Shown: positions 1 to 8,803 of the stretch, in pieces
Numbering within the stretch: position 1 is the first letter of the stretch
Layout: each line of letters starts with the position of its first letter
Assembly: GCF_030269925.1 (NCBI RefSeq)
Contig: NC_085121.1
Location: 5,287,501-5,351,500, forward strand
Length of the DNA stretch: 64,000 nucleotides
Reading direction: 5' to 3'
DNA from: Bombyx mori
Taxonomy: Eukaryota > Arthropoda > Insecta > Lepidoptera > Bombycidae
Notes under the pieces: model-generated
The model's database searches: none
Told to the model about the DNA's origin: nothing
The model's input: only the letters and a program-made list of their open reading frames with translations
Position numbers and translations under genes: made by a program

Positions 1-1107
1 AACTTCTTAAAATCAGATGTACCGTGATTTGATCTGGCCGTCTATTATACGTTACTACCTATAACTTCGCCCTCGTGGACAGGGCTGAACTGCGATACTT
101 TAACACAAATGTTTTTTTGTATGGAAACTAGCGACATCTTGTAGCCGATGCCCCTAAACTTATATGTTGTCAAAGTTAAGGCATTTAATTATTGTATAAC
201 TAAACACAGAAATAAAAATAATAATAAATCATACAAGTCTTTATTTATCATAGAAAAATTGATTAAATTTTATCAATTTGTGGTTTCCGAAAATTTACAA
301 AATCTTTCATCAAAAATAAAACATAGAATAAGTCATATTTTACTGCCATCTATAGGAGCAATGAGAAACTAATCGAAGCGAAGCCATCTAGTGGCCGACG
401 CCCGTAAACATTTTGGTTGAGTGCTTGAGTTTCTTATCTGTAACTAATTTATATGTATTATCCATGCTCGTGGAGTACACTTTTAATTGCTGAATCCCTA
501 ATTCACTCTTATAGAGTAGCGAGCATTTGAAATTTCGTGTCCTCTTTTCATATTGTTTTTTTAACTTTTGGGGGTGAAAAGCTAGCTTCCGAAAATTCTT
601 CCTTAATGGATGCTTAAAACACAAAAAGGCATTAAGTACTTTTCAAACTTTTCAAGTTTGTAATAGTAGTAGCGGTTTAGCTTCTGCTTCAATTAGTCAG
701 TTGAACAAGTTCACATAATTCGATAGCCAAATGATCATATCCAAACACCTTTAGTTTCTCGAAAGCTAAATCACTAAATGTTAATACAAAAATAACGCGT
801 TGTGGTCTAGTGAGGCGATTGGCCGGTTTTCGTGGGAACTTAACTGGTATATAGGTAACTAATAGCAATGGACTCGATCAGACAAGGCCTTTTACGGCAC
901 CTTTCAGTGATCAAGATCTTCTTACACGCTTCGTAACGGGCAAGTGGTTTTAACACTGCATTGCATTTACTATTCATCATATTATTATTAAAACTGGTTT
1001 CATTATTTTATGAAATAAATACACTTGTTTACTTATTTCGAGATAAAAATTCATTGACTATGTCATTTACGAATATCTGTTAAGACGACATTTTATTGGA
1101 TACAAAT
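1..1107. other. AT-rich non-coding DNA
   Basis: No convincing gene or complete repeat was seen. Open frames are short and lack coding character. Two similar stretches near 127 and 385 share a CATCTnGTrGCCGAyGCCC pattern, which suggests remnants of a small repeat. Confidence 0.4.
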
Positions 1108-1113
1108 TTTATT
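1108..1113 (-). promoter_or_regulatory. possible poly(A) signal
   Basis: On the minus strand this reads AATAAA, about 120 nt downstream of the stop codon of the candidate terminal exon at 1231-1403. AATAAA is frequent by chance in AT-rich DNA, so its value depends on that exon being real. Confidence 0.25.
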
Positions 1114-1230
1114 GCATTATAAATAAATCAATATCAAAACAATTACTAGACAATTTCATCACGATTTTTTCTTTGTAGATTAGTGGAGATTCTAAATGTT
1201 AAATAGGTATTAATTTTTCTTGGTATTTAA

Positions 1231-1403
1231 CTAGAAGGCATGATACTGTGAGAAAGAATGTGAAGTATCTCGACCTATGGGATCACTAACTAATCTGAGA
1301 GCATTGCGGATATCTGAAGCATGACGCTGCGTAACGCCGACATCTAATACCCGTCCTTGCAAGTCCTCTCTAATGTTGAAAGATCGATATATCCATTCCT
1401 TGT
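1231..1403 (-). CDS. candidate terminal exon, function unknown
   Basis: Not recognised. The minus strand holds 57 codons read without interruption from a possible acceptor (AATCAG, then ACAAGG) to a TAG stop at 1231-1233. The peptide contains EWIYRSFNIREDLQ and then DVGVTQRHASDIRN. It looks protein-like and is not repeated elsewhere in the window. The polypyrimidine tract before the AG is weak. The first two exon bases would complete a codon, so the preceding exon should end in phase 1. An AATAAA lies about 120 nt downstream. It could be the last exon of the minus-strand gene starting at 45757, an exon of another gene, or a chance frame. Confidence 0.35.
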
Positions 1404-1649
1404 CTGATTAAGATTGATGTAATTACAACTTTAATATCATTAAGTACCTAAGTTGTAATCGCGATCTTGTGTTATTTCAAACTGCTCACAATCTATTTAA
1501 TTTCCGATGTTCAATTTAAAATCGGCGTGCAATCAAAAAGTTTTTAAAAGAGCACTATAAAGATAAAAAATGGCCTTAAGTCTCAAACTAAAATTCAATG
1601 AAACCCAGTATTACAATCCGTGAATACATTAAAAAAACCGAAAATATGA

Positions 1650-2080
1650 TCTATACTAATATTATAAAGAGCAAAGATTTGTTTGTTTGTTTGTATTGAA
1701 TAGGCTCCGAAACTTCTGAACCGATTTGAAAAATTCTTTCACTGTTCGGAAGCTACACTATCTCGAGTGACATAGGCTATAATCATTTTTGAAAAATTAT
1801 GGATCCTTACTAAAACTCCAATAATGTAACCCAAGGTGTAGATAATTTCTAAAATATTCTTTACATAGCGTGCCCTGCGAAAACTATTGATGATAGAATA
1901 AAATAATTTACTACGACTTTGTAGAACACATTATTATTTACAAAAAGCGTCGCGGCAGCATATGTCTAACTATTATAGTTATGCCGCAATAAGTGTTCTT
2001 TTATTTAAAAAAATTAAACAACGTCAAATATCGTTGAAATTTTTGTTAAAGACCCAAGCGGAGCCGGAGCGGGCCGTTAG
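1650..2080 (+). mobile_element. non-autonomous Helitron, copy 1
   Basis: It starts with TCTATACTAATATTATAAAG immediately after an A. It ends with a GC-rich hairpin (GCGGAGCCGGAGCGGGCC) and GTTAG, followed by T. Helitrons insert between A and T, begin with TC and end near CTRR; the terminal CTAG is degraded here. There is no coding capacity. Two other copies are at 7567-7997 (inverted) and 52788-53173; all three have the A/T junction. Confidence 0.75.
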
Positions 2081-3227
2081 TCATTAATAAAGTCGTGACC
2101 TAATGAAATCAATCAAGATTCGATCGCCAAGCCAAAACCTGACTAATGAACGTCAGCTTGTAAAACACACGAAATCATTCACGCCAGTCCTTATGGTAAG
2201 TATTAAAGCGATAAAACGAAGAACGCGTTACACTAATTAACGTCGTAAAAAGCCGCAAAAACCGAACGAGTGTGACCTAAATTATTTAGAAGCTTCCTCG
2301 TTACGACTTCGACCGTCCCAATATAGTTCCAGAAATATCTGATAATGCATTTGAGAATATTGAGGTTAATTTAGATTGCACTCAATTTGGCAATATAAGC
2401 ACGCCAATCCATTCTAGGTGATAGGTCAGTAATAAAATAGCCGATAAAGAATTGTTTTAAACCTCAACTCTTGTAAGCGATATAGATTCTATGACTAAGT
2501 TGACTAGTAATACCAGATATACCTAATACTAGTAAAAAATGGGTATTTTAGAATACCCTAAAATTTAAATGGCTGTCGGATTAGCTAGCCCTAGCCTGGA
2601 TCAAGATAAGAAGCAACAACTAAAGTTTTCTCTAAGGATGTATCTATAGTTCGATAGAAGATCTGATGAATAGTGCAGGTAGAAAAGTAAGTGTACGGAA
2701 CTTCCGATGGACAGTTCGGACGAGCCTAGAATAATACCGCGAGATCATGATGTAGTATTCAGATTGATACTTATAGCATAGATTTAGCAATATGGTTCCC
2801 TATTCGTGAGCTGCATAAGAAATATACGCATGCGTCTCCTCGATAGTTGCAAATACATCAAGAAAGCGTTTCCGAAATACAAGTATCAAGCGTATTAAAT
2901 CAATGTCATCATTAATTTCTGTATATGTAGTTATTAGCATTACGAAGAATTGTATAAAAACTAACAATACTAATACACAAGTCGGAAATATTTCGGATGG
3001 AACAATAAAATATTCGAGTCTTCAATATCGTTCCATTCAAATCGGCCACTGCACTTTTAATAGAAACCTATAAATAGGTCGGTGAAAGTTTTATGAAATT
3101 AGAAACACGGCCGAATACATACGGCTCTTAAAAGTATTTTGTCGAAGATGATTGTACCGTGTAAATTACAAAGGTAATTTTCTTTAAACCAATCATTTTA
3201 TTCGAGTTTTATATACATACACGTTAA
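2081..3227. other. non-coding DNA between Helitron and LINE
   Basis: AT-rich sequence with no gene or clear repeat seen. A minus-strand stretch near 2230-2340 is open for about 35 codons but has no convincing splice sites. Confidence 0.4.
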
Positions 3228-3238
3228 TGGTGTGAGGG
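3228..3238. repeat. target-site duplication of LINE, left copy
   Basis: TACACGTTAAT occurs here and again at 7545-7555, directly flanking the non-LTR retrotransposon. The outermost three bases may partly overlap the ATT tail on the right side, so the duplication is 8-11 bp. Confidence 0.85.
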
Positions 3239-3717
3239 TAGACGTCGCCTTGTTAACATCTACAGAAGTTCGATCTGTTTTCAAAAATAAATTACTGCAG
3301 AAATAGTGTGTAAAACATTGTGAAGTGAACGTAAATGCTTAAATCAGTTCAGAAACTATGTGAAAAATACAAAACGTTACAGTAAATTCGCTAAACAAGG
3401 TTCTAAATGCAACCGAGTGCTCGGTGGCAAAGCGGTTACTTTGCACTGCAAGAAACTTACAAATCAAGAAAAATTTAAAAATAATTTAAATGAGGAGCTA
3501 GTGGAAGAATATACTTACAGAAGAATTAAAGTTAAGTGCTATATTCTTAGAATATCATAATCTAAAACATAATCAAATAAGCAAAGTCACTAGTCTCATT
3601 TGAATTCAGCGCCATCTGTTGAGAGGTGCTATAGTACTGAAAACCTTGGTATCACAGATCGATACGACATCTCACTACCGATATTGCGCCATCTAGCGAC
3701 GATAAGAATAACTAAAA
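3239..3717 (+). promoter_or_regulatory. LINE 5' UTR / internal promoter region
   Basis: This leader of about 480 bp lies between the duplication and the ORF1 ATG. It holds a short upstream ORF (ATG at 3335), an ATG immediately followed by TGA at 3358, and two GCGCCATCT motifs (near 3610 and 3686). Non-LTR elements usually carry their promoter here; no specific promoter element was identified. Confidence 0.5.
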
Positions 3718-4488
3718 ATGGATAAAATTACAAGTTTGTTGGAATCTATTCAAATTGAACAAAAACTCCAAAAGGAAGAGATGAGAGAAATGCAAAAAAA
3801 TATAACAAAGAGTATTAACAATAACATAAATGAAAAATTTAACGAAATGGATCTCAAGTACAAACACTTGGTTGAAAAATTGGATATTCAAGAAAAACAA
3901 ATAGATTACTTAGAGAGAGAAAACAAAAGGAGAAATTTAGTTTTTTTCGGAATAGAAGAAGAAGAGAGAAGTTACTTCCAGCTTTATACAAAAGTAACTT
4001 ACATAATAACGATGAACATGAAGTTATCTTGTGAGAAATACGATATAGAGAACATTAAACGTATCGGTAAGAAAGGAAACAAAGTTAGGCCCGTTATAGT
4101 AACCCTTACAACACTAGGAAAAAAGATAGAGATCCTGAAGAATAAAAAATCTCTAGCAAGCACGTCATATTATATACAAGAAGATTATCCTAAAAAAGTT
4201 TTGGAGACAAGAAAATCTTTGAAAGTTACAGTGGAAGAACTCAGACAGGAAGGAAAGGCTGCAATCATTAAATACGATAAGTTAATAATTTTAGAGGATA
4301 AACTACCAAAACAACATCAACATTCCAAAAAGAGAATGCTCACACCGTCTCCAGTTACTCAAAATAACGCAAAATATAAAAAAAATAGAGAGCAGAATAA
4401 GTTAAGCAGGTCAGATATAGCTAGTTTCTTCGTTCCACAAACCGACAATGAGAAGCCCTCTCAGGTAAGCGATTCTAGAAATCATTAG
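3718..4488 (+). CDS. LINE ORF1 protein (coiled coil plus RRM-like)
   Basis: This is a 256-codon nucleic-acid-binding ORF1. Residues 1-75 are Glu/Lys/Gln-rich with heptad character and fit a coiled coil. Residues 72-195 (RRNLVFFGIEEEE, NIKRIGKKGNKVRPVIVTL, YYIQEDYPKKVLETRK) resemble the RRM-like and C-terminal domains of L1-type ORF1 proteins. The tail after residue 196 is basic and low in complexity. The start ATG at 3718 follows CTAAAA and is the first Met of the frame. ORF1 ends in TAG (4486-4488), and the same frame continues directly into ORF2, so UAG readthrough could give a fusion. Confidence 0.85.
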   Translation: MDKITSLLESIQIEQKLQKEEMREMQKNITKSINNNINEKFNEMDLKYKHLVEKLDIQEKQIDYLERENKRRNLVFFGIEEEERSYFQLYTKVTYIITMNMKLSCEKYDIENIKRIGKKGNKVRPVIVTLTTLGKKIEILKNKKSLASTSYYIQEDYPKKVLETRKSLKVTVEELRQEGKAAIIKYDKLIILEDKLPKQHQHSKKRMLTPSPVTQNNAKYKKNREQNKLSRSDIASFFVPQTDNEKPSQVSDSRNH

Positions 4489-4506
4489 CAACGAGCCCTG
4501 CCCTCT
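4486..4506 (+). promoter_or_regulatory. possible UAG readthrough site between ORF1 and ORF2
   Basis: The ORF1 stop is TAG, followed by CAA CGA GCC CTG CCC TCT in the same frame and then ORF2 sequence with no further stop. A stop followed by C, and a UAG-CAA context, resemble known leaky contexts; the classic viral motif is UAG CAR YYA, which this matches only in part. There is no AUG for ORF2 nearby. A recent nonsense mutation in a formerly fused frame is the main alternative. Confidence 0.45.
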
Positions 4507-7446
4507 TTGACTCTCCCAATCCGGCCAGTCACCGTGGGAGCAGTAGACTGCAACCCTCCAGCTAACTTAAAAGAAAAAAATACATCTCTCAACATTGGCA
4601 CATTCAACGTTAGATCATTAAGATCAGAACATAGATATGTAGAATTGATATACTCGCTACAGAAAATAAAAATAGACGTATTAGGCTTGGCAGAAGTCAG
4701 GAGAATGGGATGCAATATTGAAGAACATGAAGATTATATCTTCTGCTACAAAGGAGAAACGCCAGGCTTGTATGGTGTGGGCTTCTTAGTTAAGAAAGAG
4801 CATAAAAACAAGATACTAAGCTTCTCAGGCCTATCCGAACGCGTGGATATGCTGCAGATTAAATGTAACAATACGACACTGTCAATAATACAAGCCTACG
4901 CCCCTACAGAGAGAGCACCAGAGGAGGATATCAATCTATTCTACGAAACTCTAGAAACAGCGCTAAGCCAGGCAGGCAGACATGTTCTTCTTCTCGGCGA
5001 CTTTAACGCTCAGGTAGGTCAGACAAGCACGAACGATAGTATAGTCATGGGAAAATTCGGATACGGAAAACGAAGCGAGAGAGGGGAAAGGCTTGTGCAA
5101 TATGCCTTGGAAAACAAACTATCGATCATGAATACATTTTTTAAAGCCAGGAAAAATCGTAAATGGACATGGCTGTCTCCCGATGAAAATACTAAAAATC
5201 AAGTAGATTTTATTCTATCGAACGAACGAAAAAAGATAAGGAAGTTAGATGTTCTCAACGCCTTAGGATTTAGATCAGACCATCGCCTAGTCAGAGTTAC
5301 ATACATGCTAAAAAAAGAAAAGGAAAGCAGAACAACATTTAAATCACAACCTAAGCCCCTCAAAACAGAAGAAGATATTAGCTGCTATTTGCAGAACTTA
5401 AAACAAAACATACAAGAATTGAACACACAAAACGACGAACACGACGTACAAACATACTACAATACATTAGAAAATGTTATTAATAAGAGCATGCCATCAA
5501 AAAAGAAGGAGCCAAAAGTAGATACTGTTGGAAAAATTCTCAGTAAACATACACTGGATATGCTCAGAAAACGAACAGAACTAGTACAAAAAAAACCAAA
5601 AACTGAGGAAATGAAAAAGGAATTAAGTACTTTGTATAAATCAACAAGCAAGGCCATAAAAAAAGATTACCAAAATCATAGAAATAGAATAATAGAGGAG
5701 AACCTACATAAATTTAGAAGTTCCAAAAGAGCATACAAACAGCTAACAACACACAAAAACTGGATCCAAACCCTAAAAACAAGCACCAAAGAGACCAAAA
5801 CTAGAGACAGTGTAATAAATTGTGCTACAGAATTTTTTAAAGTACTATATGGCATGAAAGCTGACATCTCTTCGAGTTCAATTGCTTATTATTCTAGTAA
5901 GGACTGCAAGTATTGTAAAATCGCTTCGGAGAAGGTTGATATAGCACCAATAAGCGGTAAGGAAATTATCAAACACATTAAAAAGATGAAGCAAGACAAA
6001 AGCCCAGGACCCGATGGTTTACAAAATGAGGCTATAAAGACTGGTTCTACTTTGTTAATTCACCCTCTTACTTACTTGTTTAACAAAGTACTCGATACTG
6101 GGGAAGTGCCAGAACAGTGGAAAAGATCCGATATAATCTTACTGCTCAAAAAGGGAGATCCAAATGACATAGGCAACTACAGGCCTATTAGCCTCCTTTC
6201 GAGTATGTACAAGCTATTCACATCAATTTTACAAAGCAGAATGACTCCAAAAATTGATGAACACCAGTCGATCGAACAAGCAGGTTTCCGTTCGGGTTTT
6301 TCGACAATAGATCATATACATGTTATACAACAAGTTATAGAGAAATATAAAGAGTTCAATAGACCACTGTACATAGCTTTCATCGACTATGCTAAAGCCT
6401 TCGATACAATCGTACATAATTTCATATGGAAAGCCCTAGATAAATGTCACGTTCATGATAAATACATAAAAATATTAAAAAACATCTATGATGGAAGTAT
6501 CAGCAGAGTCAAACTGGAAAAACGGGGAGAGGACATAAAAATCTGCCAAGGAGTAAGACAGGGTGATCCTTTGTCGCCTAAGCTGTTTATAGCAGTACTA
6601 CAGCTTATCTTTGAAAATGTACACTGGCCATCGAACGGAATCAAAGTAAATGGGAAGCGACTTACACATTTGAGATTTGCTGATGATATCGTTCTCTTCG
6701 CTGAAACAAACGAAAAACTCGAAAAAATGATAAATATTTTAAGCGAGGAAAGCGAAAAAGTCGGTCTCAAAATGAACCAAGACAAAACCAAAGTAATGAC
6801 AAACAGTAGTGCTGATAAAATCAGCTTGTATGGCAAACCGTTAGAGTACGTAAACAGCTATATATATCTCGGAAAATTAATTTCATTTAAAGACAACAAC
6901 GATGAAGAAGAAGTCGAACGCCGAATCAATATAACTTGGAGAAAATTCTGGAGCTTAAAGGAAATTCTAAAAGGGTCCTTCCCTCTTCATCTGAAAAAGA
7001 CTGTGATGGATACCTGTATTCTTCCGACTCTCTTATATGGGTGCCAAACATGGACTTACAACACAAAAATAAAAACAAAATTAGCGACCTGTCAGAAAGC
7101 GATGGAAAGAAGTATATTGAATATAAGAAAAATACAAAGGATAAGAAGCGAATACATTAGAGAAAAAACAAAGCTGATAGATGCTCTCAGGTACGCTCTG
7201 ACACAAAAGTGGCGCTGGGCAGGACATCTTGCGAGATATACGGATAAAAGATGGACATTAGAAATTACAACATGGGAAGGACCAGCGGGCAAAAGAAGAA
7301 GAGGACGACCAAGAAGCAGATGGATCGACGAAATAACAGCAGCAACTGGAAAAGAATGGAGAAACAAAGCCAAGGATAGGGAAGAGTGGAGCAAGCTGGA
7401 GGAGGCCTATACCCGAATGGGGTTTCAAGCACAAGTTTATATTTAA
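4507..7446 (+). CDS. LINE ORF2: endonuclease-reverse transcriptase
   Basis: This 979-codon polyprotein would nick target DNA and reverse-transcribe the element RNA. The endonuclease (about residues 28-265) shows FNVRSLR (N34), E63 in LAEVRR, YAPT (131-134), GDFNAQVG (D165, N167), QVDFI (D234) and SDHRLV (D258, H259). The reverse transcriptase (about 495-800) shows KSPGPDG, NYRPISLLSS, AGFRSGFST, FIDYAKAFD (D627), RQGDPLSPKL and FADD (724-727). The C-terminus has WRWAGHLARYTDKRW and GRPRSRWIDEI. No RNase H is seen. The listed start codon is TTG, and the first ATG is codon 68, after the first catalytic residues. A separate AUG start is therefore unlikely. It is in frame with ORF1 across one TAG. 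Confidence 0.92.
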   Translation: MTLPIRPVTVGAVDCNPPANLKEKNTSLNIGTFNVRSLRSEHRYVELIYSLQKIKIDVLGLAEVRRMGCNIEEHEDYIFCYKGETPGLYGVGFLVKKEHKNKILSFSGLSERVDMLQIKCNNTTLSIIQAYAPTERAPEEDINLFYETLETALSQAGRHVLLLGDFNAQVGQTSTNDSIVMGKFGYGKRSERGERLVQYALENKLSIMNTFFKARKNRKWTWLSPDENTKNQVDFILSNERKKIRKLDVLNALGFRSDHRLVRVTYMLKKEKESRTTFKSQPKPLKTEEDISCYLQNLKQNIQELNTQNDEHDVQTYYNTLENVINKSMPSKKKEPKVDTVGKILSKHTLDMLRKRTELVQKKPKTEEMKKELSTLYKSTSKAIKKDYQNHRNRIIEENLHKFRSSKRAYKQLTTHKNWIQTLKTSTKETKTRDSVINCATEFFKVLYGMKADISSSSIAYYSSKDCKYCKIASEKVDIAPISGKEIIKHIKKMKQDKSPGPDGLQNEAIKTGSTLLIHPLTYLFNKVLDTGEVPEQWKRSDIILLLKKGDPNDIGNYRPISLLSSMYKLFTSILQSRMTPKIDEHQSIEQAGFRSGFSTIDHIHVIQQVIEKYKEFNRPLYIAFIDYAKAFDTIVHNFIWKALDKCHVHDKYIKILKNIYDGSISRVKLEKRGEDIKICQGVRQGDPLSPKLFIAVLQLIFENVHWPSNGIKVNGKRLTHLRFADDIVLFAETNEKLEKMINILSEESEKVGLKMNQDKTKVMTNSSADKISLYGKPLEYVNSYIYLGKLISFKDNNDEEEVERRINITWRKFWSLKEILKGSFPLHLKKTVMDTCILPTLLYGCQTWTYNTKIKTKLATCQKAMERSILNIRKIQRIRSEYIREKTKLIDALRYALTQKWRWAGHLARYTDKRWTLEITTWEGPAGKRRRGRPRSRWIDEITAATGKEWRNKAKDREEWSKLEEAYTRMGFQAQVYI

Positions 7447-7544
7447 TTTTATAATTTTTATTTGATAAAGTGTTTTTTTCTTTTTTTTTTCTTTTTTCTA
7501 TTTGTGTTTTGGAAATAAAATGGGCTTATTATTATTATTATTAT
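7447..7544 (+). other. LINE 3' UTR and (ATT)n tail
   Basis: This short 3' UTR has a pyrimidine-rich run, then GGAAATAAAATGGGC and an ATT-repeat tail of about six units. Simple-repeat tails instead of poly(A) are typical of RTE-like elements. Confidence 0.8.
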
Positions 7545-7555
7545 TACACGTTAAT
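7545..7555. repeat. target-site duplication of LINE, right copy
   Basis: TACACGTTAAT matches 3228-3238 exactly. It lies only 11 bp from the Helitron end at 7567. Confidence 0.85.
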
Positions 7556-7566
7556 ATATTATAATA

Positions 7567-7997
7567 CAAGCGGCACGCTCCGTCTCCGCTCGGGTCTTTA
7601 ACAAAAATATCAACGATATTTGACATTGTTTTATTTTTTGAAATAAAAGAACACTTATTGCGGCATAACTATAATAGTTAGACATATACTGTCGCGACAG
7701 TTTTTGTAAATAAAAATGTGTTCTACAAAGTCGTAGTACATTATTTTATTCTGTCATCAATAGTTTTCGCAGGGCACGCGATGTAAAGAATGTTTTAGGT
7801 AATTTTTTTACACCTTGGGTTACATTATTGGAGTTTTACTAAGGATCCCTAATTTTTTTCAAAAAGATTATAGCCTATGTCACTCGGGAATAGTGTAGCT
7901 TCCAAACAGTGAATTTTTTTTTCAAATCGGTTCAGTAGTTACGGAGTCTATTCAATACAAATAAACAAATCTTTCCTCTTTATAATATTAGTATAGA
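7567..7997 (-). mobile_element. non-autonomous Helitron, copy 2 (inverted)
   Basis: On the minus strand this starts TCTATACTAATATTATAAAG after an A. It ends CGGAGCGTGCCGCTTG before T. It aligns with copy 1 (1650-2080) over nearly its whole length with scattered substitutions, in opposite orientation. No coding capacity. Confidence 0.75.
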
Positions 7998-8489
7998 TTT
8001 TGCGTTTTAAGTTTAGTTTAAGAAATTTCTATTCACAAAATCTATGTACATGTATTTTATTTGTTTTAGTAATGTTACTACTAGTACTACTTTAGTAATA
8101 TTATTACTAGTGACGTTAAAAGAATCAGATTACATTTTATTGTCCAATACCATTCAAAGTATCATGACGATTAAGAAATATAATACAGATTAAAGTTCCA
8201 TATAAACAAACACATATGGTTGCCAAATTTACAAAATAATGAATAAAATTTAATTTAGAGACTAATTAAAATTTTCTAAGGAAAAAATGTATACAAACCC
8301 GGACATCTACATATGTCTTTTAGGTTAACTTTCTACACAAACGTTGATGGTACCGTCAACAAAATAAATACAATGTTAGTTTAATCTAATTCCCCAAATG
8401 CGATCTCTCGTGAGCACACTTCGCTTTAAAACTCAATGACTTAGACCAAAAAATCGGTATTCTGTAAAGTCGGTTTACTGACGATAGTT

Positions 8490-8601
8490 GAACGTGACAA
8501 CGTCATAAGAAAATACGCCTCAGAGCGAGGTAACGCCGCATGAGTCATGTTTTTTCGTGCGTACAGCCGGCTTCATCGAACTATAAGACGTTGTCACGTC
8601 A
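8490..8601. repeat. small inverted repeat (fold-back)
   Basis: ACGTGACAACGTC near 8491 is matched in inverse orientation by GACGTTGTCACGT near 8588, about 85 bp apart. The arms extend weakly on both sides. It could be the remnant of a MITE; no target duplication was identified. Confidence 0.4.
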
Positions 8602-8803
8602 AAAAAAAAATGTGGCACCGTACGACTAGACCATGAGCATTTTGTTCACATTAATTTGTCGCTACAGTATCAACCTACATCAAGACGTAGGTAGATTAAC
8701 CGAAGCCCGCCTAGATGGTGCTAAATGAAGCTTGACCCCGGAAGCACTTCCCTCTTTTATTTGAAAGCCGAGTAGAGTAATAACGCTTTATTTTCTTTCA
8801 TCA

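Larger units (their letters stand above)
3239..7544 (+). mobile_element. full-length non-LTR retrotransposon (RTE-like)
   Basis: This is a complete 4.3-kb LINE. It has a 5' UTR (3239-3717), ORF1, ORF2 with apurinic-type endonuclease and reverse transcriptase, a short T-rich 3' UTR with an AATAAA motif, and an (ATT)n tail. An 11-bp duplication flanks it. No frameshift is seen in either frame, so the copy may be recent. ORF2 lacks an RNase H domain, and its tail has a GRPRSRWIDEI motif like RTE-type and related elements. The exact clade needs a phylogeny. A 5'-truncated relative of its 3' end is at 23437-23575. Confidence 0.9.

Noticed and set aside
6486..6836. 116-codon minus-strand frame
   Set aside because: Antisense shadow of ORF2 of the full-length LINE.
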